A stretch of DNA of 64,000 nucleotides from Phylloscopus collybita (taxonomy: Eukaryota; Chordata; Aves; Passeriformes; Phylloscopidae). The translations under genes and the position numbers were made by a program. Shown here one piece after another: positions 12,128 to 26,300 of this stretch. The notes below the pieces were generated by a model that had not been told where the DNA came from, searched no databases, and saw only the letters and a program-made list of their open reading frames with translations. How positions within the stretch are numbered: the first letter of the stretch is position 1; the number at the start of each line of letters is the position of its first letter. The stretch covers positions 33,466,001-33,530,000 of the forward strand of contig JAJNNQ010000137.1 of assembly GCA_027886175.1 (NCBI GenBank), given 5' to 3'.

Positions 12128-12145
12128 TTTCTTTATAAATAATTC

Positions 12146-15100
12146 AGTTCTACTTCTTTATTTATCTGGTTTTATGTCACATTCCTGCATTCTTCCCTAC
12201 AGGATGTCTTAGGGAACTGGTTTTTCCTTTGCTTTCCCCTAACTTACCATGAATATTATACATACAGTGTCTCATCTCCAGCAGGTCCCTGACAGGGACA
12301 CAGCCCTGCAGGCTACCAGGTATCCTTGCACCTACCAGCTTTCAAGAGACAATCACAAGCACCCAGGCCTCAGCAGAGCAAGGAATTGTTTAGAGAAAGG
12401 CTCAACTTTACCTTAACAGAAGTTTTAGCCTCTTCCAAAAGATACACTGTGGGATGTGGTAAGTTGCAGGCAAGCATGTCATAGGAGCCCTGCAGTGCCC
12501 AGGCTCTGTCTGCAGTAGAGGACTGTAGCTGGCAAGTTGGTTTCTGCCAAAGTTTCATCTCCAAGGATGCAGATTTGGAATACTGCACAGGCAGCAGGTT
12601 ATTGCCAGTTGGGAAATCAGCCCTGCACTGATAAGTGTAAGGGAGAGGTAGGAATTGCAGGCTGTTTTTAAGCTGCCTTCCTTGTTTATGTTTGTGGGAA
12701 CCAGAGAGTAACATCGAAATTAAATCCCTTGCTAATTGTTCTCAAACATTGCCAGGTGTCCAGATGACACTCTGCACTCTTGTTTACAAGTTTAGTATGA
12801 TCCCTGTTAGTCCAAAAATTAATCCCTTGGGACTCTGTGTCCCACCCATCCACTGTACTTCCCTCTCAAAACTGTAGTAGTTTGATATGTCTTAAATGAG
12901 GTACTAACTTGTACCCACTAAAAAGAGAAGCAGAGCTGGATGTCCCGTGGCTTTGCCCTGTGGTCCCAGCATAAACTGGCCAGTCTGTCAGCACCCAGAG
13001 GTGCTGTGCCAAGGCAGATCTTTAGAGGCATTCAGTCCTTTTGCAGGTGCTGCCCTGGCAGCAGACATGGGGGATGGCTCTGTGCTCCAGTCTAGCTCAA
13101 GGCAGGCTATTTCTTGCAGTGTATGGCATGCAGTTTTTCTTTGCACACACGTCTACCCCACCACTTCAAAACCAGAGAAATTTTTAATAAGAGACACTCT
13201 CCCAGCTGCTCCTCGTGTTCCCCAGTGTGCCCCATCCACAGGGTGGGAGAAGAGGTGGTGGCAGGATCAGCCACACAAGGCCAGTTAACCATCTGCTTTG
13301 AGAGTCTCCTATGGTTGTAGCTTTATGCCTTCCATATATAAAAGGCAGATGAATTGTATGCCTTTTTCACAAGCTCTGTCAGGTCTCATACACTAAAACC
13401 AAACTCCAGTCTGTGTGTATATGAAGTACTTAAAACTGAGGCCTTACCACAGTGACTACAGCACATAAGTAAGTCAGGGTTTCTGCTGGGGTGGCAGCAA
13501 AGAATGCATTATTGCAAACATGATGCCAAGTGTGGATGTGAATGTTAGTACTCAATTGTACTGAATGGTCTCAGTCTTATTGCTGTTAATCTTGTTCTGT
13601 GGTCCATTTACCCAATCCAATTTGTGTTAGACCTTCTCTAACAGAATTTGTGGTTTGTATTCATTTTTTCTTATTGTTCATTCTGATACAAAATGTCTGT
13701 GGTTAGTGTCACTGCATAGCCAGCAGTCCTTTTGTCCTTTACCCATGGTCTGGGAGGGAATGGGAAATGCATGACAAAGGCTACTTTTCTGGTCCTAACT
13801 CAGCATTTCAAAATCATTCCCTCTCTTTTCCTATCCCTGAAGGAATTTAAGGATGAAAACAAAACAGATGTTTGCACCTTCTGTATTACAATCAGTGTGC
13901 TCTATACCCATTTGTTTGTGGAATGAATGGCAGTGTATTCAATGGCACCAGAAGCCAATTTGTTAGCTTCCAAGTTCAGTGTGACAAGATGTTGCTATCA
14001 CATGGGTAAACTGGACTAATACTTCTTGTTTTATTGACTATTAAAATGAGGCCACCTACAGGTCCCACAATAAACCTGCAAAAATGTCTAATCCTTCATA
14101 TGTGAAGACCTGCATTTCAGTCTGGCTTGCTCCCACTTTGTTGTAAAGAGAAGTCATACACCACAAGGCCTGACTAGGCTTTTGAGATCAAAGCCATGAC
14201 AGCAGCCAACAACTGTCTTCCTTTACAGTCACTTAAAAAAAAAAGGTGAAATAATACTTGCAAACATGCCCCAGTGAAATCACTGGAATAGCCAAACCCC
14301 GAGCAGTGTAGGCAGGTGATGCTCTGAAATCCCTATACACAGGCTACCAGTCTAGTATTAAGTGCACTAAACAAAGAGGTCTCCATTATGTCCACATATT
14401 TTTAGGATCGGGAAAAATAAGAAGACCTCTTAGGACTTGTAGCCAGTCTTCTCAGACATTTTGCTTAGCCAATATAGCCAGCAGAAAAGAGGAACAGTTC
14501 CAGAAAAGAAAAGCCAACAGGCTTCTCTTTGCAAAGTCCTCTTGTTAGACAGCTTGCAAACAGTTAAGGTACTTCACTCTGCAGATGTCCTAGCCATGGC
14601 ACTCTCAGTTGTTGCACTTTGTAGTTTTCCAGACAATGGCAGATTATTATTTCCTTTTCACTGTGGAATAAAAACTGTTTAAACTGTGGCTTCATCTTGT
14701 CTTAGACCTTGTACTTCTCAGTTTTTGTATGCTCAAGTTAAAGGAGTATCTGTTCCCCAAAATACAAACAATTGCCTGTTGGCAGTATAAGAACCATGAC
14801 AAGTTGTATGTGCCCACCTGCTTGGAAAAGTAGCATTTCTTTGGAAAAGCAAATAAAATACATCTTTGTTGACCTCTTAAAGAGGACAAGTTTTGTGTGT
14901 GGGCTACTTAATGTTCATGGTTTTCCAGGCTGCCCTAAAGCCCTTGTTCTTACGTTTCTAGCATTGTCTCATCCAGTTTGCAACTTTATTATTGTATGTT
15001 TCATAGAAACACAAACATCTGGAGAACATCCTCAGGTATAACTGCTGGCAGTGCAGAAAATATCTGGTGTGTTCTGAAACAGCTTTTTCTTCCCATGAAA

Positions 15101-18100
15101 GTACACCTCTGGGACTGGGATATTTCAAAGGTCAGTAATGGTGAAGAGATCTTCACCTATAGAACTCTATATTTGCCCTAGGTCTGTAACAGCCAGCATC
15201 CCTGGTGATTTCTTAGCTGTTCACCAGTGTTTTTTGTGAAATTAGCTGGTGCTGAGACCAGTTCACAGTTATCACTGTGGCAGTGATGCTACAGCTGGTG
15301 GGGATATTGAATTCCTCACTGTAAGAACAGTTGGTTTCCATCTGGAGATCAGTCAGGAGATGGAGGGTGGGGAAAGGGAAAGAGGAATTTGCATTTTGCC
15401 TCTGATTCACCTTAAACTGCATGGATTTCCATCATGGCACTGTTAAGATCACATTTAACTCAGGACAATTAAAATAGCACAGGCTTGTGAAAACCTGTAA
15501 AAATAGGTCCTAATTCTTAACCTCATTCTGCTGTGTGTCTAACATCACTGACTTTAGTGGAACAAAGCTCCTATAAATCTGAAGTGATGGAAAGAAATAC
15601 TGGGAAACGTTTCTCAACATACTTGAGATAAAATATTTTCAAGAATCCCTAAAATCTTTGACAGGAAGACAAGGCCTTTGGAAAAATCCTACTCCCTGAA
15701 ATAACTAGTACAGAGAATGTAAGTCCTAAAAGCCATGGGCCATATTCTCAAAAGAGAGGTTTGTACCACCAAAGCCCAGCACTCCTCAGTGAGCTGGTGC
15801 TGCCTCTCTGCATGCACCCCACTTCTCTGTTTTCATGCCTTCCTTCACATGCTGCAGTGGCAATCACAGTATTTTCATACACATTTTCTGCTTGAGTCCT
15901 GTTGTATTGGATTTTGAGAAAGGTGATAATTTTATCTTGTTCCTAGTTTGAACAATTTCTAGGGAAGAAAATCCAAACAGCATTTTGTTTGTTTTTTTTT
16001 TCTCCCCCAAAGCTGAGAAAAGTCCAAACTATCAGGAATTTGTTGTTTTTATGTTGTCAACTTCAGCTTTGTGGGCTACCACCAGTCCCAGCAGTCACCA
16101 GTGACCATGAATTCAGCATTCTCTGTTGATAAATTACAATTTTATCTTTGTTTGGCTAGGGCTTCTAGTAGCCTGCCAACTCAAAACCATTGCCTAATAT
16201 ATCATTAGGGGGCAAATATGTTCCTGTGTATGTCTGTGGTGTATAAGCAGCTCCTACCACAGCCTGGACATTCCGGCATCCTGCTGAGGAAGGAAAGCAG
16301 TGCCTCAAATAATTTAGGCTGCAGATTTTTCTTTTCAAATAAAGTATTTTTTTGTTTTTCAAGGTCAGACACTTGGGGCTGTTCAGGTCACAAGACGCCA
16401 GAGACTGTTTACTTTGGAAAACAAGGACATCCACGGTGGGAGGTGCTTTTAGCAACAACCAAATCTGGTGTTTAAACCAAACAGCACCTGGGCAAAGGGC
16501 AGCTTCACTCATCCTTTACTGACACCATGACATCAAGGGAGAGCATCCAAGTGTGATGCACATGCAACAGGGATGATATTTGGTATTCTCACTTGTGAAC
16601 TCAAGTACCTCAAAGCATGTGGAAGATCCTCAGATGAGAGGAATAAATATTTTGTGTTGATTGCAGTGAGTATTTACAGTGGAAAGTGATTTCTTGAAAG
16701 GCTAAGACAGTGCCCAGTAGTAGGTTTTAACTGAAAGCATTTTGGTCATAGTGGAGCAGCATTTTTCCTACGCCCAGATGTGAAGTGAGATGGTAGGTTT
16801 TCCACTTTCCTTTGGGTATTTTATTTCATCTTTCAGTTGATTCAACTATTCAGACTATGGAGATTTCTAAAAGTCAGTTTTTCTTCTCAGTCATCGGTAG
16901 AAAAAGAGAAGAAATTATTCTTTGAGAAGTTGATATTGGGTGACAAGAGAAAAAAATTTGTGATAGGTTCTTACTATTAGTGCAAGTGGAGGCACTTGTA
17001 GATACAGTTTTGCATCCCTTGTGAATGGCATTGCAGGGCTGAGGCTGACCAAGCGGGATGCACAGCTTTGCTCCTCCTTTCTCACTGCCCAATCCTGCTC
17101 TGTCTAAGAGTACAGGAATTGTCATATCTGTGGACAGCTTGGCTGAAAAGGAACAGTCTCCTAGACCTTATCAAATTTGCTCTGGAGAAAGCATCTGTCT
17201 CCAGGCATTTCCATCCCTTGCTGGGTGGCCATGCATGAGTTCATATATACTGTTTAAAAATGTATGTGCCTTTCTGAGTGTAGATTTTTTTTCATCCTAG
17301 CTTTTACGTCATAAACCACAATTGCCATAGATAACTACTTTACCCCTGTGAAGACATTGGATTCATGTTGATTTTTAATTAGTAGATATACTCCATGGGT
17401 CAAGTTAGGGGTCAAAATAAAAGTAAATTTTAGAGGATTCAGCCTATTCTTAACCAGCATGGCATTTAAACTGCAATAAAAATCCACATCTGTGTGGACT
17501 CACCTAGAGTTTCACAGCAGCAGTGAGAATAGGGCACAGGGCTTCCTATTTCAAATGTCTTCAAAACATCCCTTCAAAGAATCTCTATTAGGTGTTAGGA
17601 GTAGAACCTGGGGCATCCAGTTTCACAGTTTTGACCATTTAAGTGAGATGAATAGAATAGGGTTGGTTTCAGAAACGCACTGTGAATGGATTACTGTTTT
17701 AGCCCTAAAAATACACATTTCTTCCAGCAGTATAAAAGTAAGGGGAGCGTTTATGCCACCAGTGTAGGAAACACACATCTCTTTTCTCCAGTGACTAAAG
17801 TAGACTAATGAGAGCTATCAAACTTGCTAATGGCTGAAGGAAAGCCTTTCAGTGTCTCACACTGGTAAAATCTAAGTGTTTTCTGTAGCCTTACATCCGA
17901 TTGACATCAGTGTGAAAGAGAGACAAACAGCAGGCAGCATCAGTGTGCCACAATAGTCCGTGTGCTCCTTCTGGCAGTGAGTGAATATGGAGAGGCACGT
18001 GCTGCAGCCCCAGGAGACAGCTACATGGACCACCAAAGGCATACCCAGTTACTTTGAGCCTCATCTAGCTAGTATATTCAAATTGACTACATTTAAAATC

Positions 18101-20642
18101 GCTGCTGTTCCAGACAGAAGAAGGAGTACGATCTCTGCTGCTTTCTGTAAGGAAGGAAAAATGTGCAAAATGGCAGAGCTGAGCCACTGCTCTGGGGGAC
18201 CAGTGCTATGAGGACAGGTTGAGAAATTGCTCGTACAGGCAGATCCCAATGAGTCACTGACTTCTGCTTTCCAAATGCCTCCTGGGCAATGTATAATTTC
18301 AATGTGTTTGTCATTATACAGAGATAAATCTGAACTCCATTCCACTCGATCAAGCAGCTTGTCCTTATTAAGATCTGTGGGCTGGGCAGTCAGCTGTTGG
18401 AGGGCTGCAAAAGAGTAAGCCTGGGATTGTTCATAGGTTGGTACTTAGAGATGCCTTCGAATCAGTTTGGGCAACCACTATTTTTAAAAGACAGACATTA
18501 CCTAAGAATATTTGTATTTTGAGAGAAACCAGATAACCTGGGGCAAAATACTCACCTTCAGCTCACAAAGAGTTTTCATGCCTGAGATTGTATTACAGCT
18601 TCGAAAATTCACGGCAAAGGCTCCAGGTTTGTTTGAAGACATGCATGAAGAATTATATGGTGAAACGTTTCATTCTGGCTGTGAAAAAAGTTAATTCAAA
18701 ACAACTAAAACATCAGCCATAAAGATGTAGAACATTTTTCAGGAAGCCCTGTCCACCTTGAACTAATGTTTTCTTAAAAAACAGCCTGCCTGTAATAATC
18801 ACTGTTATTGAAAAGACATCCCAAGGTTGCTGTATGGAAATATGTTAAATACGTTCTGAAATCCAATCTAATATAATTTCAACATTAGAGCTCATTCATA
18901 ATCCTGTATTAAAAGCCTATGCAATTTTCATGAAATATGTCTGTCTGTGTAATCATGAATGCTGAATATTGTCATGGCTTTCCAGGAATTTTCAGCTTCA
19001 ATGCAGAGGAAAGAAAACTCTTCCAACTGGACTTCTACACCACTGAGAAGAAATAACAATAACAACTCTAAATGTAAAATAAACATTTCTGGAAAAATAC
19101 TATCTTTTCAAAGAGGGTGTAGTCTGAATTTCAAGCTACTAGTAATATGACACAGAGGCTTTGAATGTGCCTGTGGTTACAGCTCCTTGCTTTGTGTGGC
19201 ACTGGGGACAAACAGGCCCAGTAGAAAGGAATCTGTTTACTCACACCTAGATTTAGAAAGTGATTCTTCAGATGGAGTTGTCTTAAACCCATGGATATTC
19301 CAGCTTTGAATCACCAGTTTACAACTGGATGCAGCTGTTACTGTGACCAAGTATTGCCAATTCTTTCTAATTGCACAGCACCTCAAATGTACGGGTGGAA
19401 AAGTAAAGGAATCACCATATGTCTAACGTGAGTACACTAGTTGCTTCTCAGGAGTTTCTCTGTGTTTATAATTTTATAAAAGAATCAAAGCTTATAAAGT
19501 ATTACTTGGATATACAAAAGAGATGAGGAGTGGGAAAATTCTTCTTCTCTCTCAAATGTTCCTATTCACTGATGGCTCTTTGATATTCTTCCTTTTTATG
19601 AGCAACCTTTTTTATTAGTGGAATATTTCTGGTTCTGTGGCATAACTTTAAAATGATAGGAAAAATTATACAACTGAGATCTCAGTTATTCAGCACAGCC
19701 ATTTTAATCCTTCATGTTATTTGATCCAGTACAAGATCATATACATCTTATTTCCAATTAGAATAGAATTCTCACTATATTCATCATCAATTGATGTCTG
19801 CTTTTCCATTTGCCAGAGACATGAAACTCTGTGATTCAAAGGGTGCCATTCTGCCTACCCTACCTGTGGACAATTATGTGGTGTCAGCAAGGCTGCCTGT
19901 AGGTTTGATGCCTGTAGCTCAAGCAACTGGGAGCTGCTGTGTGCTTTCTTTCCTCCAAAATTTCTCTCCAGCTGACAGTGTATTGCAGAAATGGTTCCTC
20001 CATGCTTCCACAGCCTGATGCCACTTGTATGAGCAATATTGCAGAGCACATTTGTTTGAGACTCTTCAGCTGCATGTGGCAGAAAGATCACTTCTCGTGT
20101 CTGAGGGCCATATCCTGCAACCCCCTTCGTAGTGCTTTATGCTCTGTGACCCTATGCTTTGCTCTCCCTGCTGTCCTGGGACAAATTCTGCTATCGACTT
20201 CAGCAAACTCTTCAGAAGCGTGTCCCTCAGACTTAATGGGTGTGTATCCAGCTTAAATTGGCCGGGAGGCATGGAAAAGGCCTTTGTCCAAAGAGGTCTT
20301 TGTGATAAACCACCTTGATGCACTTAAGAGATTTCATGCAGACTGTCAGTCTCTCAGATTTTAAGGTCCCTTTGAAAGTAGGTTTATTGTTAGTCTTTTG
20401 GTAGCATTAAGTATGCTATAGAAAAAGATGTGAGAGGAAAAAGACTGAAGCTCAGCTGCAGAGCACTCAAAACAAACAAAAAAAAATTTAAAAAATAACC
20501 TGTATTGGAAGAGGAGAGGGACTATGGCCAGCATACCTGTGAACTCAGAGTTGAGTGCTGGAAGGCAGGTGACTTTAAATGGTGACAAAAGTCCTGTGAC
20601 ACTTCCCTGGAATTAAAGGTCAGATCACTCTCATTACTATGT
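12146..20642. other. Intergenic region with no supported gene
   Basis: No exon-like coding segment, RNA gene or intact mobile element was recognised. Open frames are short (up to 115 codons), occur on both strands and have no family motifs. The only recognisable trace is an old repeat relic around 15505-15590. The region 18200-18230 has a short CR1-like phrase that is too weak to call. Confidence 0.6.
15505..15590. repeat. Possible relic of an old sauropsid hairpin-type repeat
   Basis: The phrasing 'tgactttagtgga' next to 'cctaattct' resembles a very old amniote/turtle-bird repeat family containing a 'ttgacttcagtgga' core. The copy is badly decayed; the call is from pattern memory only. Confidence 0.25.
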
Positions 20643-20707
20643 GTTTTGTTTTGTTTTGTTTTGTTTTGTTTTGTTTTGTTTTGTTTTGTTTTGTTTTGTT
20701 TTGTTTT
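20643..20707 (+). repeat. (GTTTT)13 pentanucleotide microsatellite
   Basis: Thirteen exact GTTTT units fill 65 bases. The minus strand gives a meaningless Lys-Thr-Lys-Gln-Asn repeat peptide, which should not be read as a gene. Confidence 0.98.
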
Positions 20708-21001
20708 AATGTGCTGAACTCCCAACATGATTCATGTAGATCTGAGCTGAGAGCAAAGCTATAGTATTGAAATGCACTGGTGTTTTCTAGGTCAGGGTTA
20801 ACTTGATTTACAAAATCTTCCCAAAAAGCTACTCCAAAGCCCTTTAGACTTGGTGGAATGGTAGCAAACAGTGACCTTGTGAGGGACTATGTCTAAACTA
20901 AGAAGTCACACAAATGCCCAGTTCTCTGTATACAGCAGGCTTCATTCTCACACTCAGCAAATGAACAGGCTGCTTCCCACTTATGCAGCTGTCAGAGTGA
21001 G

Positions 21002-21044
21002 ATTTTAACTATTTCCATCACAAATTATTTTAACTATTTCCATC
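21002..21044 (+). repeat. Partial 25-bp tandem duplication
   Basis: The 18-mer ATTTTAACTATTTCCATC occurs at 21002-21019 and again at 21027-21044, exactly 25 bases apart, consistent with a small local duplication. Confidence 0.9.
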
Positions 21045-23295
21045 CTTGCTTCTTTGTCTGTGTCCAAAGTATCCTGGAGGATGACCACAATACTGCAAGA
21101 TTATGTTGAGAAGATGGATAAAGAACTCTGTTTCTTGTGGTAGAAGAACTAGAGAGATCCAGTGAAATTTCCAGGCAGGATGTTTTAGTGGAGGCAAGAG
21201 ACAGAACCTTTCTGTACAACACTGAGTTACTCTGTTGGATTCAATACCACAGAATGTTATGGGATGCTGGCAAGCTCTGTGCAAGCCTTGCTTTGAAGTG
21301 GTTTTTTTTTCAATTCATATTTTTATTACAGGTGATAGATGTCTGAACTAATCCAAATGCATGGTGTTTTGCACAGTTATGGAAGATCATGACCTCACAG
21401 GTTTGATTTTTTGTAATGATTTTCCATAGCCCTCTTTAAAAACTGCCCCCTTGTTAATCTCAATAGATTGCAAGCTCTAAGATTCATGTTAACATTGGAA
21501 AAAAATTAATATCCTTAAAGGCACCTCCTTGTAGGGCTTTTGCAAGCAGATCAAAAGGCAGATCTATATATTTTTTGCATAATTATTTTACAAGTGTTAT
21601 GGTGAAAATACTCTTTTTTTACTCTAGTGGTAGTGAAAAGGGTCTTAATAGCTGTAACATTACATAGCATTAATGTCCACATTTACACAGAGAACAGCTG
21701 AGATTTAACTTATGGTTGTACTGACCAGGAACAAGCAATTTTCCTATGATGATGCAGCTAGACCATGTGCAGCCTTTCAAGCTGCAGAAAGCAGCCAGAT
21801 CATTTGAAAGGTGAATGAATGCATCCCTTAAAAGTGCACATCCTCCAAAAGCCTTTGCCCAGCAGAAGGCAAAAGCAGCAAGCTGCCATGTGCTGCTGTT
21901 TCTGCAGGATGAGTAATCCCGGCTGCTCAAGGCATCCATTGGAAAGGCTGCCCTGGAACAGATGTCCTGGGAATGGTTGCTGAGGATCAATATTTTTACA
22001 AAGGTGTTCAGCATTTCACTTTTTGCAGAGAGCTGAGAGGCTGTCCTACAGATAAGCATTTCTTTGTAAGGACGAAAGGAAGGAGATTCCTTGGTCTAGA
22101 CAGAGAACAAGGATGACCATCAGTGGGGAGAGGACAGTCATCTCTTACAGCATTTGGTATACTTAATTTGTGGGTCTGAACCTGGTGCTAGGATTTCACA
22201 CTTCTATGAGATGCAGTGCACTGAGAAGCAGAAGGGCTTCAAACCATGTTTTAAATTATTTCATTCAAAATATTAGCAAATACAGATGCCCTTGGACATT
22301 GAACTGAATCTATAAGAATGGGGGAAGAACACAGATAGAAAGGAGAAAAAAAAACCCCAACAGGGAACAGATAGACTAGTTTCATTTATGTAGGGGGAAA
22401 CTAAGGCACAAAAGCAGTTATGAGCAATCTGAGGTCAGTCAGAGAGAGGGGAACCTTTAACTCACCATCCCTGCTTTAGTCCCCAGACAAGCATGCCCAC
22501 ACAGGAGACGCTTGGCTCCATGCTCTGGATGCTGTCCTTGCTCCGCTGCGACTCGAAGCTGAGCAAGCAGATGCTACCTGAGCTTAGAGGAAGAAAGAGG
22601 AGGAAGATTGCGGGTGGATGGTGCATGTCACAGGTCAAAGTGATGGTGGGTGGTGGGGTGGCTTTGGGTTTTGAAGGTAAATACATCTATGTCAAGTATC
22701 AGAAGTTACCAGAGGGTAACTATTCCAGAGGGGACTGTCAAAGTGCTGCCATCATGGGCTGTGACTTAGTAGCAGTAAGAGTTTTACTTCTCACCCAGTA
22801 GCCCCAAGGAGGCACCCTGGGGTGCACTAGAGCAATATCTTGACTACTCCATGGAGGTCAAGACTTTCTACCTCCCTGTTGTTGGCCTTTTTCCTGCCAG
22901 GCATAGGTCCCTCTACCTGCCCACTGCATTTTGGCTCAGACATTGGCTGGGAGAGTTGGCTGGTGCGGGGTCACCACGCTGCAGAGAAACGCTCTCTGTC
23001 GGCTCTGGAGCTATGGGTTCACTTTCATCACATGGATATGCGTCAACGTGTCACTTTAAAGTAGTTCAAGTAAGAGATGTGGGAGAACAGATGAGGGGAA
23101 GGGAGGCAGGAAACATGTCATAAATCCACAGTGAGAGGGACTCTGAAGTAAGAGAATTAAAGACTCTGGAAAACACATAAAAATCTGCTGTAGAAAGGGC
23201 ACTGTCAATAGATCCTGTCAGTGCAGTTTGGTTTTTATTTCCTAGTTTGCAATATGATATAAAAAATGTTCACCTTTACTAGATGATCCATGGAA

Positions 23296-23336
23296 GCCTA
23301 TATTTCACATGAGATTTATTTTTCATGTGAATAGGC
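23296..23336. repeat. Bulged inverted repeat (14 bp stem)
   Basis: Left arm GCCTAT-(ATT)-TCACATGA and right arm TCATGTGAATAGGC pair over 14 bases if a 3-nt bulge is allowed. The loop is 10 bases. Confidence 0.75.
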
Positions 23337-26300
23337 GTGGTGTTTCCAGACACTGCTGGGTATCAGTCGCTGTACTATAAACCGAGGCCACCAGCACCTG
23401 TGGTCTCCCAGGGACTGTCTCGTCCAAGTGCTGCTTCTCACACAAGGGCCACTTCATTGTTTCTGCTTTGTGTTTAAGTAGAGCTGAACTGAGGAATGTA
23501 GAGTTGAATAAAAATAATGGAGAAAGATCAGACTGAAATTATTTCCCTCCCCCCCAAAAAATCCCACTTGTGCAATCATCAGATATGTGAGCTTTGTGCT
23601 TTCTCATATTGCTATTGTAAAAAGAGAAAAAAAACTTGAACCCACTCAAGTATTACAGAGGATCTCAAATACTACAAAGAGTCTCTATAGACATATATCC
23701 CACTGCAGGAATTTGAAATTCCCTCAGCACTCAGAATATTAAGCAATTTTGGGCCTGTACTTTTAGATCAAGATTTTTGAGAACATCCTGCCGTGCCTAA
23801 AAATGACTAATGAAAAGAAAAATTTCCAGTGCAACAGCCACCAGTCTCTCTGGCAGCCAACAATTCTCACCCAGTCATCCCCACAACCTTCACGGGACAT
23901 AACATGTTCAACACGGGCAAAAGGCCTCCAGGCTCTGTCTGAAAGACTCAGTGATGCTAATGAACAATGAGGAGGAGGCTTTACACTGTGTAATCTACTT
24001 TAGGCATTAAGAAAAGGAATTTCTTTCCAAAAGTATATGAACTGGGACATCCCTGACTGAGACAGGGACCTCCTTCCCCACTACCTTCCTTTGCCACTCT
24101 CTGTACCTCCTTTTCTTATTCCTTGGCCACACTGCACAGTAGCAAAGACACATTCCAGTAATTTTCCTGGCACCTGATTGTAAGGGTCAATTGCAAGGCA
24201 ATTCTCTATCTTCATGGTATTCCTACAGACTGAAATGCTATGCTATGGGGATGTAAATAAGGAAGAGACCATTGCACTTGGGCTTCCCTGTGGGGACCCA
24301 CCAGCCAGACAAGCAAATTGCTCCCTTACCTCAGCCACCCATCTTACTTTAATCTTTTCTTTCCAGCACAGCTTGAGAGCTATTGCTGCCGAGAGTGCAT
24401 TTTCATTTCTTCTGTTTCATTGCTACTCTGTGCTTAATGTATTAGTGGTGTGAAGTAGAGAAGGAAGGAAATAGAGGGGAAGCACAAGGAGCAAAGTAAA
24501 CATCTTCAGGGAGGTAAAGACTGCACAGCAAAACACTCACTCACCCTTTTCAGCCAGGGATTTAAAATGCTTCAGCTTTGCATGACAGTCCTGTGTGTGG
24601 GGTTGCCCTTCCAGGCTGTGCCAGCAGCCACAGAGGTTGCAGAGCCCTGTAAATCAGGGTCCCACATGCTCATCCTGTATCATGCCAGCCTGTGTGGGGG
24701 CTGCTTTCAGCTGTTAGGCATTTGAAAAGTACAGGCACTTTCCAGATGAGCATGCTGCTTGTATTGGGATTTCATCTCTTTTCCCCACTGGTGGGATTTT
24801 TGGAGGAGCAGTTTTCCACATGCTGTGGCTCAGATCCTGCCAGTAGATAAGACTACTTTGGCTTACAGCCTTCTGGGTACAGAGGTGATGTCCATCCCAC
24901 AAAATCCTAGGTACTGTGGGAGCAGGCAGGGCATAACAGACCCCCTGTTATTTGCCAGACTCCCAAAGTCACAGTGTCTGTATGTGCAGAAGGACCCACA
25001 GAGCCCCTAGCCCCTGTTGTGATGAAGGGCAAAGTCAAGCTGAAGTTTCCTTTGTGAGAGCCAGCAACCCCATGAGCCCCCAGCCTTGCTGAGATGATGT
25101 TTCCATCATCTGAGGGACACATGTCACAACCCCAAACAGCCCTCACACTGCTTGTCCAGGAGTCTGTGGTCCTCTGCAGAGCAGATGCATGACAACTGAT
25201 GGAGAAGAATTATGGAATCTATTTGCCTGTTAATCAGGGAAGTGGGTAACTTCAGTGACCATCAGCAGAATGACCAGGTACAGCATGGGTCACTGTTACA
25301 GCACTGTGTATCTGTGACTCTACCCAGGTTAATTCTGCATTTCCTTCTCCTCGCTGTACAGTCACTCTGGGTGGGGGCTCAAAGTGGCTTCTTTGCTGAA
25401 ACAGAACCATCTTCAAGTGCTGCTCTGAACCTTCCTGACTGCTGCCAGTGCCTGGGTAGTGCTGTGATGTTGAGGGAGCCCTGTTTTTGCTTCATCACAG
25501 CTGGAGGCCCCACTAGCAGCATCAATATTTCTAAAATTTGTTATAGCCTTGAGCTGGAGGCATAGCCCATCACTGGCTTACTTTACAGCTCCTTTAACCT
25601 CTGTATTTTGCAATGGCTACAGAAGTGTTTCTGCTTCAGTGTTTTCTGAACCGTCTGTGCTTCATCCATGGGAGAGAAGCACATGCAGAAGAAGCACATG
25701 GGAGATCTCACATGCAGACGGCCTCTTCCCAGCATCTTAACAGCTGCTCAGCCGAGACTTCACCCTGATTTTTTTTCTTCAGCTTTGATGATCTGACTGT
25801 CAAGTAGCAGGGTGTTGCTGCCACACCTGTGCTTTGGAGAGGAGCTGAGTCGGGTGTAGGGAGGCCCTGGGGGCTGCAACGGGCATGAGCAGCACCACCA
25901 GTGCCTTGACATGGGCTGGTCCCTGACTGGGGCAACCTGGTCCTGCTGGCTCTGGTCTGGGAGGGCAGAAATCAGCCCTGTACCCTGGGGTGCAAGCTGG
26001 CTGTGGGGCTGTGGATGGGGAGGCACAAGGCAAGGAGCTGGGGTGGAAAGCACAGCCTCTGTGGATGCACATGGCTGAAAGATGAAGGTTTCTGCCTGGT
26101 GAAACAGCTGTGGGAATCACCTCTGGAAAAAGGGGGTGGTCTGGTGCAGGAACAACAGTACAGGGCCTTTGGGGACACAGGGGCAGTGGCCAACCCAGGG
26201 CACCCAGCTCAGTAGGAAGCCATGACAAGTTTTTCGTGTTGCCACTGGTCAAGTGACACAAACCACATTAAAAAAAAAAAAAAATTGTAAGCAAGTACAG

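Larger units (their letters stand above)
9541..12145 (+). other. MSRB3: MSRB3 3' untranslated region (3' end inferred)
   Basis: The sequence after the stop is AT-rich and lacks a convincing open frame. It contains candidate poly(A) signals at 10304-10309 (ATTAAA), 10913-10918 (AATAAA) and 12122-12127 (AATAAA). The last is followed by a T/G-rich stretch and is the favoured main site, giving a 3' UTR of about 2.6 kb. A long 3' UTR is usual for vertebrate MSRB3. An AT/CA microsatellite at 11908-11982 lies near its end. The true end needs transcript data. Confidence 0.65.

Noticed and set aside
18200..18230. CR1-like phrase 'ctatgaggacaggttgag'
   Set aside because: About 18-25 matching bases with no CR1 wording on either side; not enough to call an element.
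20522..20728. Lys-Thr-Lys-Gln-Asn repeat peptide, minus strand
   Set aside because: Direct translation of the (GTTTT)13 microsatellite.
25800..26261. 153-codon minus-strand open frame
   Set aside because: Pro/Ser/Cys-rich translation typical of GC-rich non-coding DNA, with overlapping frames on both strands and no splice or domain support.
26270..26284. A15 run as a retrogene tail
   Set aside because: Upstream sequence has no recognisable mRNA-derived segment.
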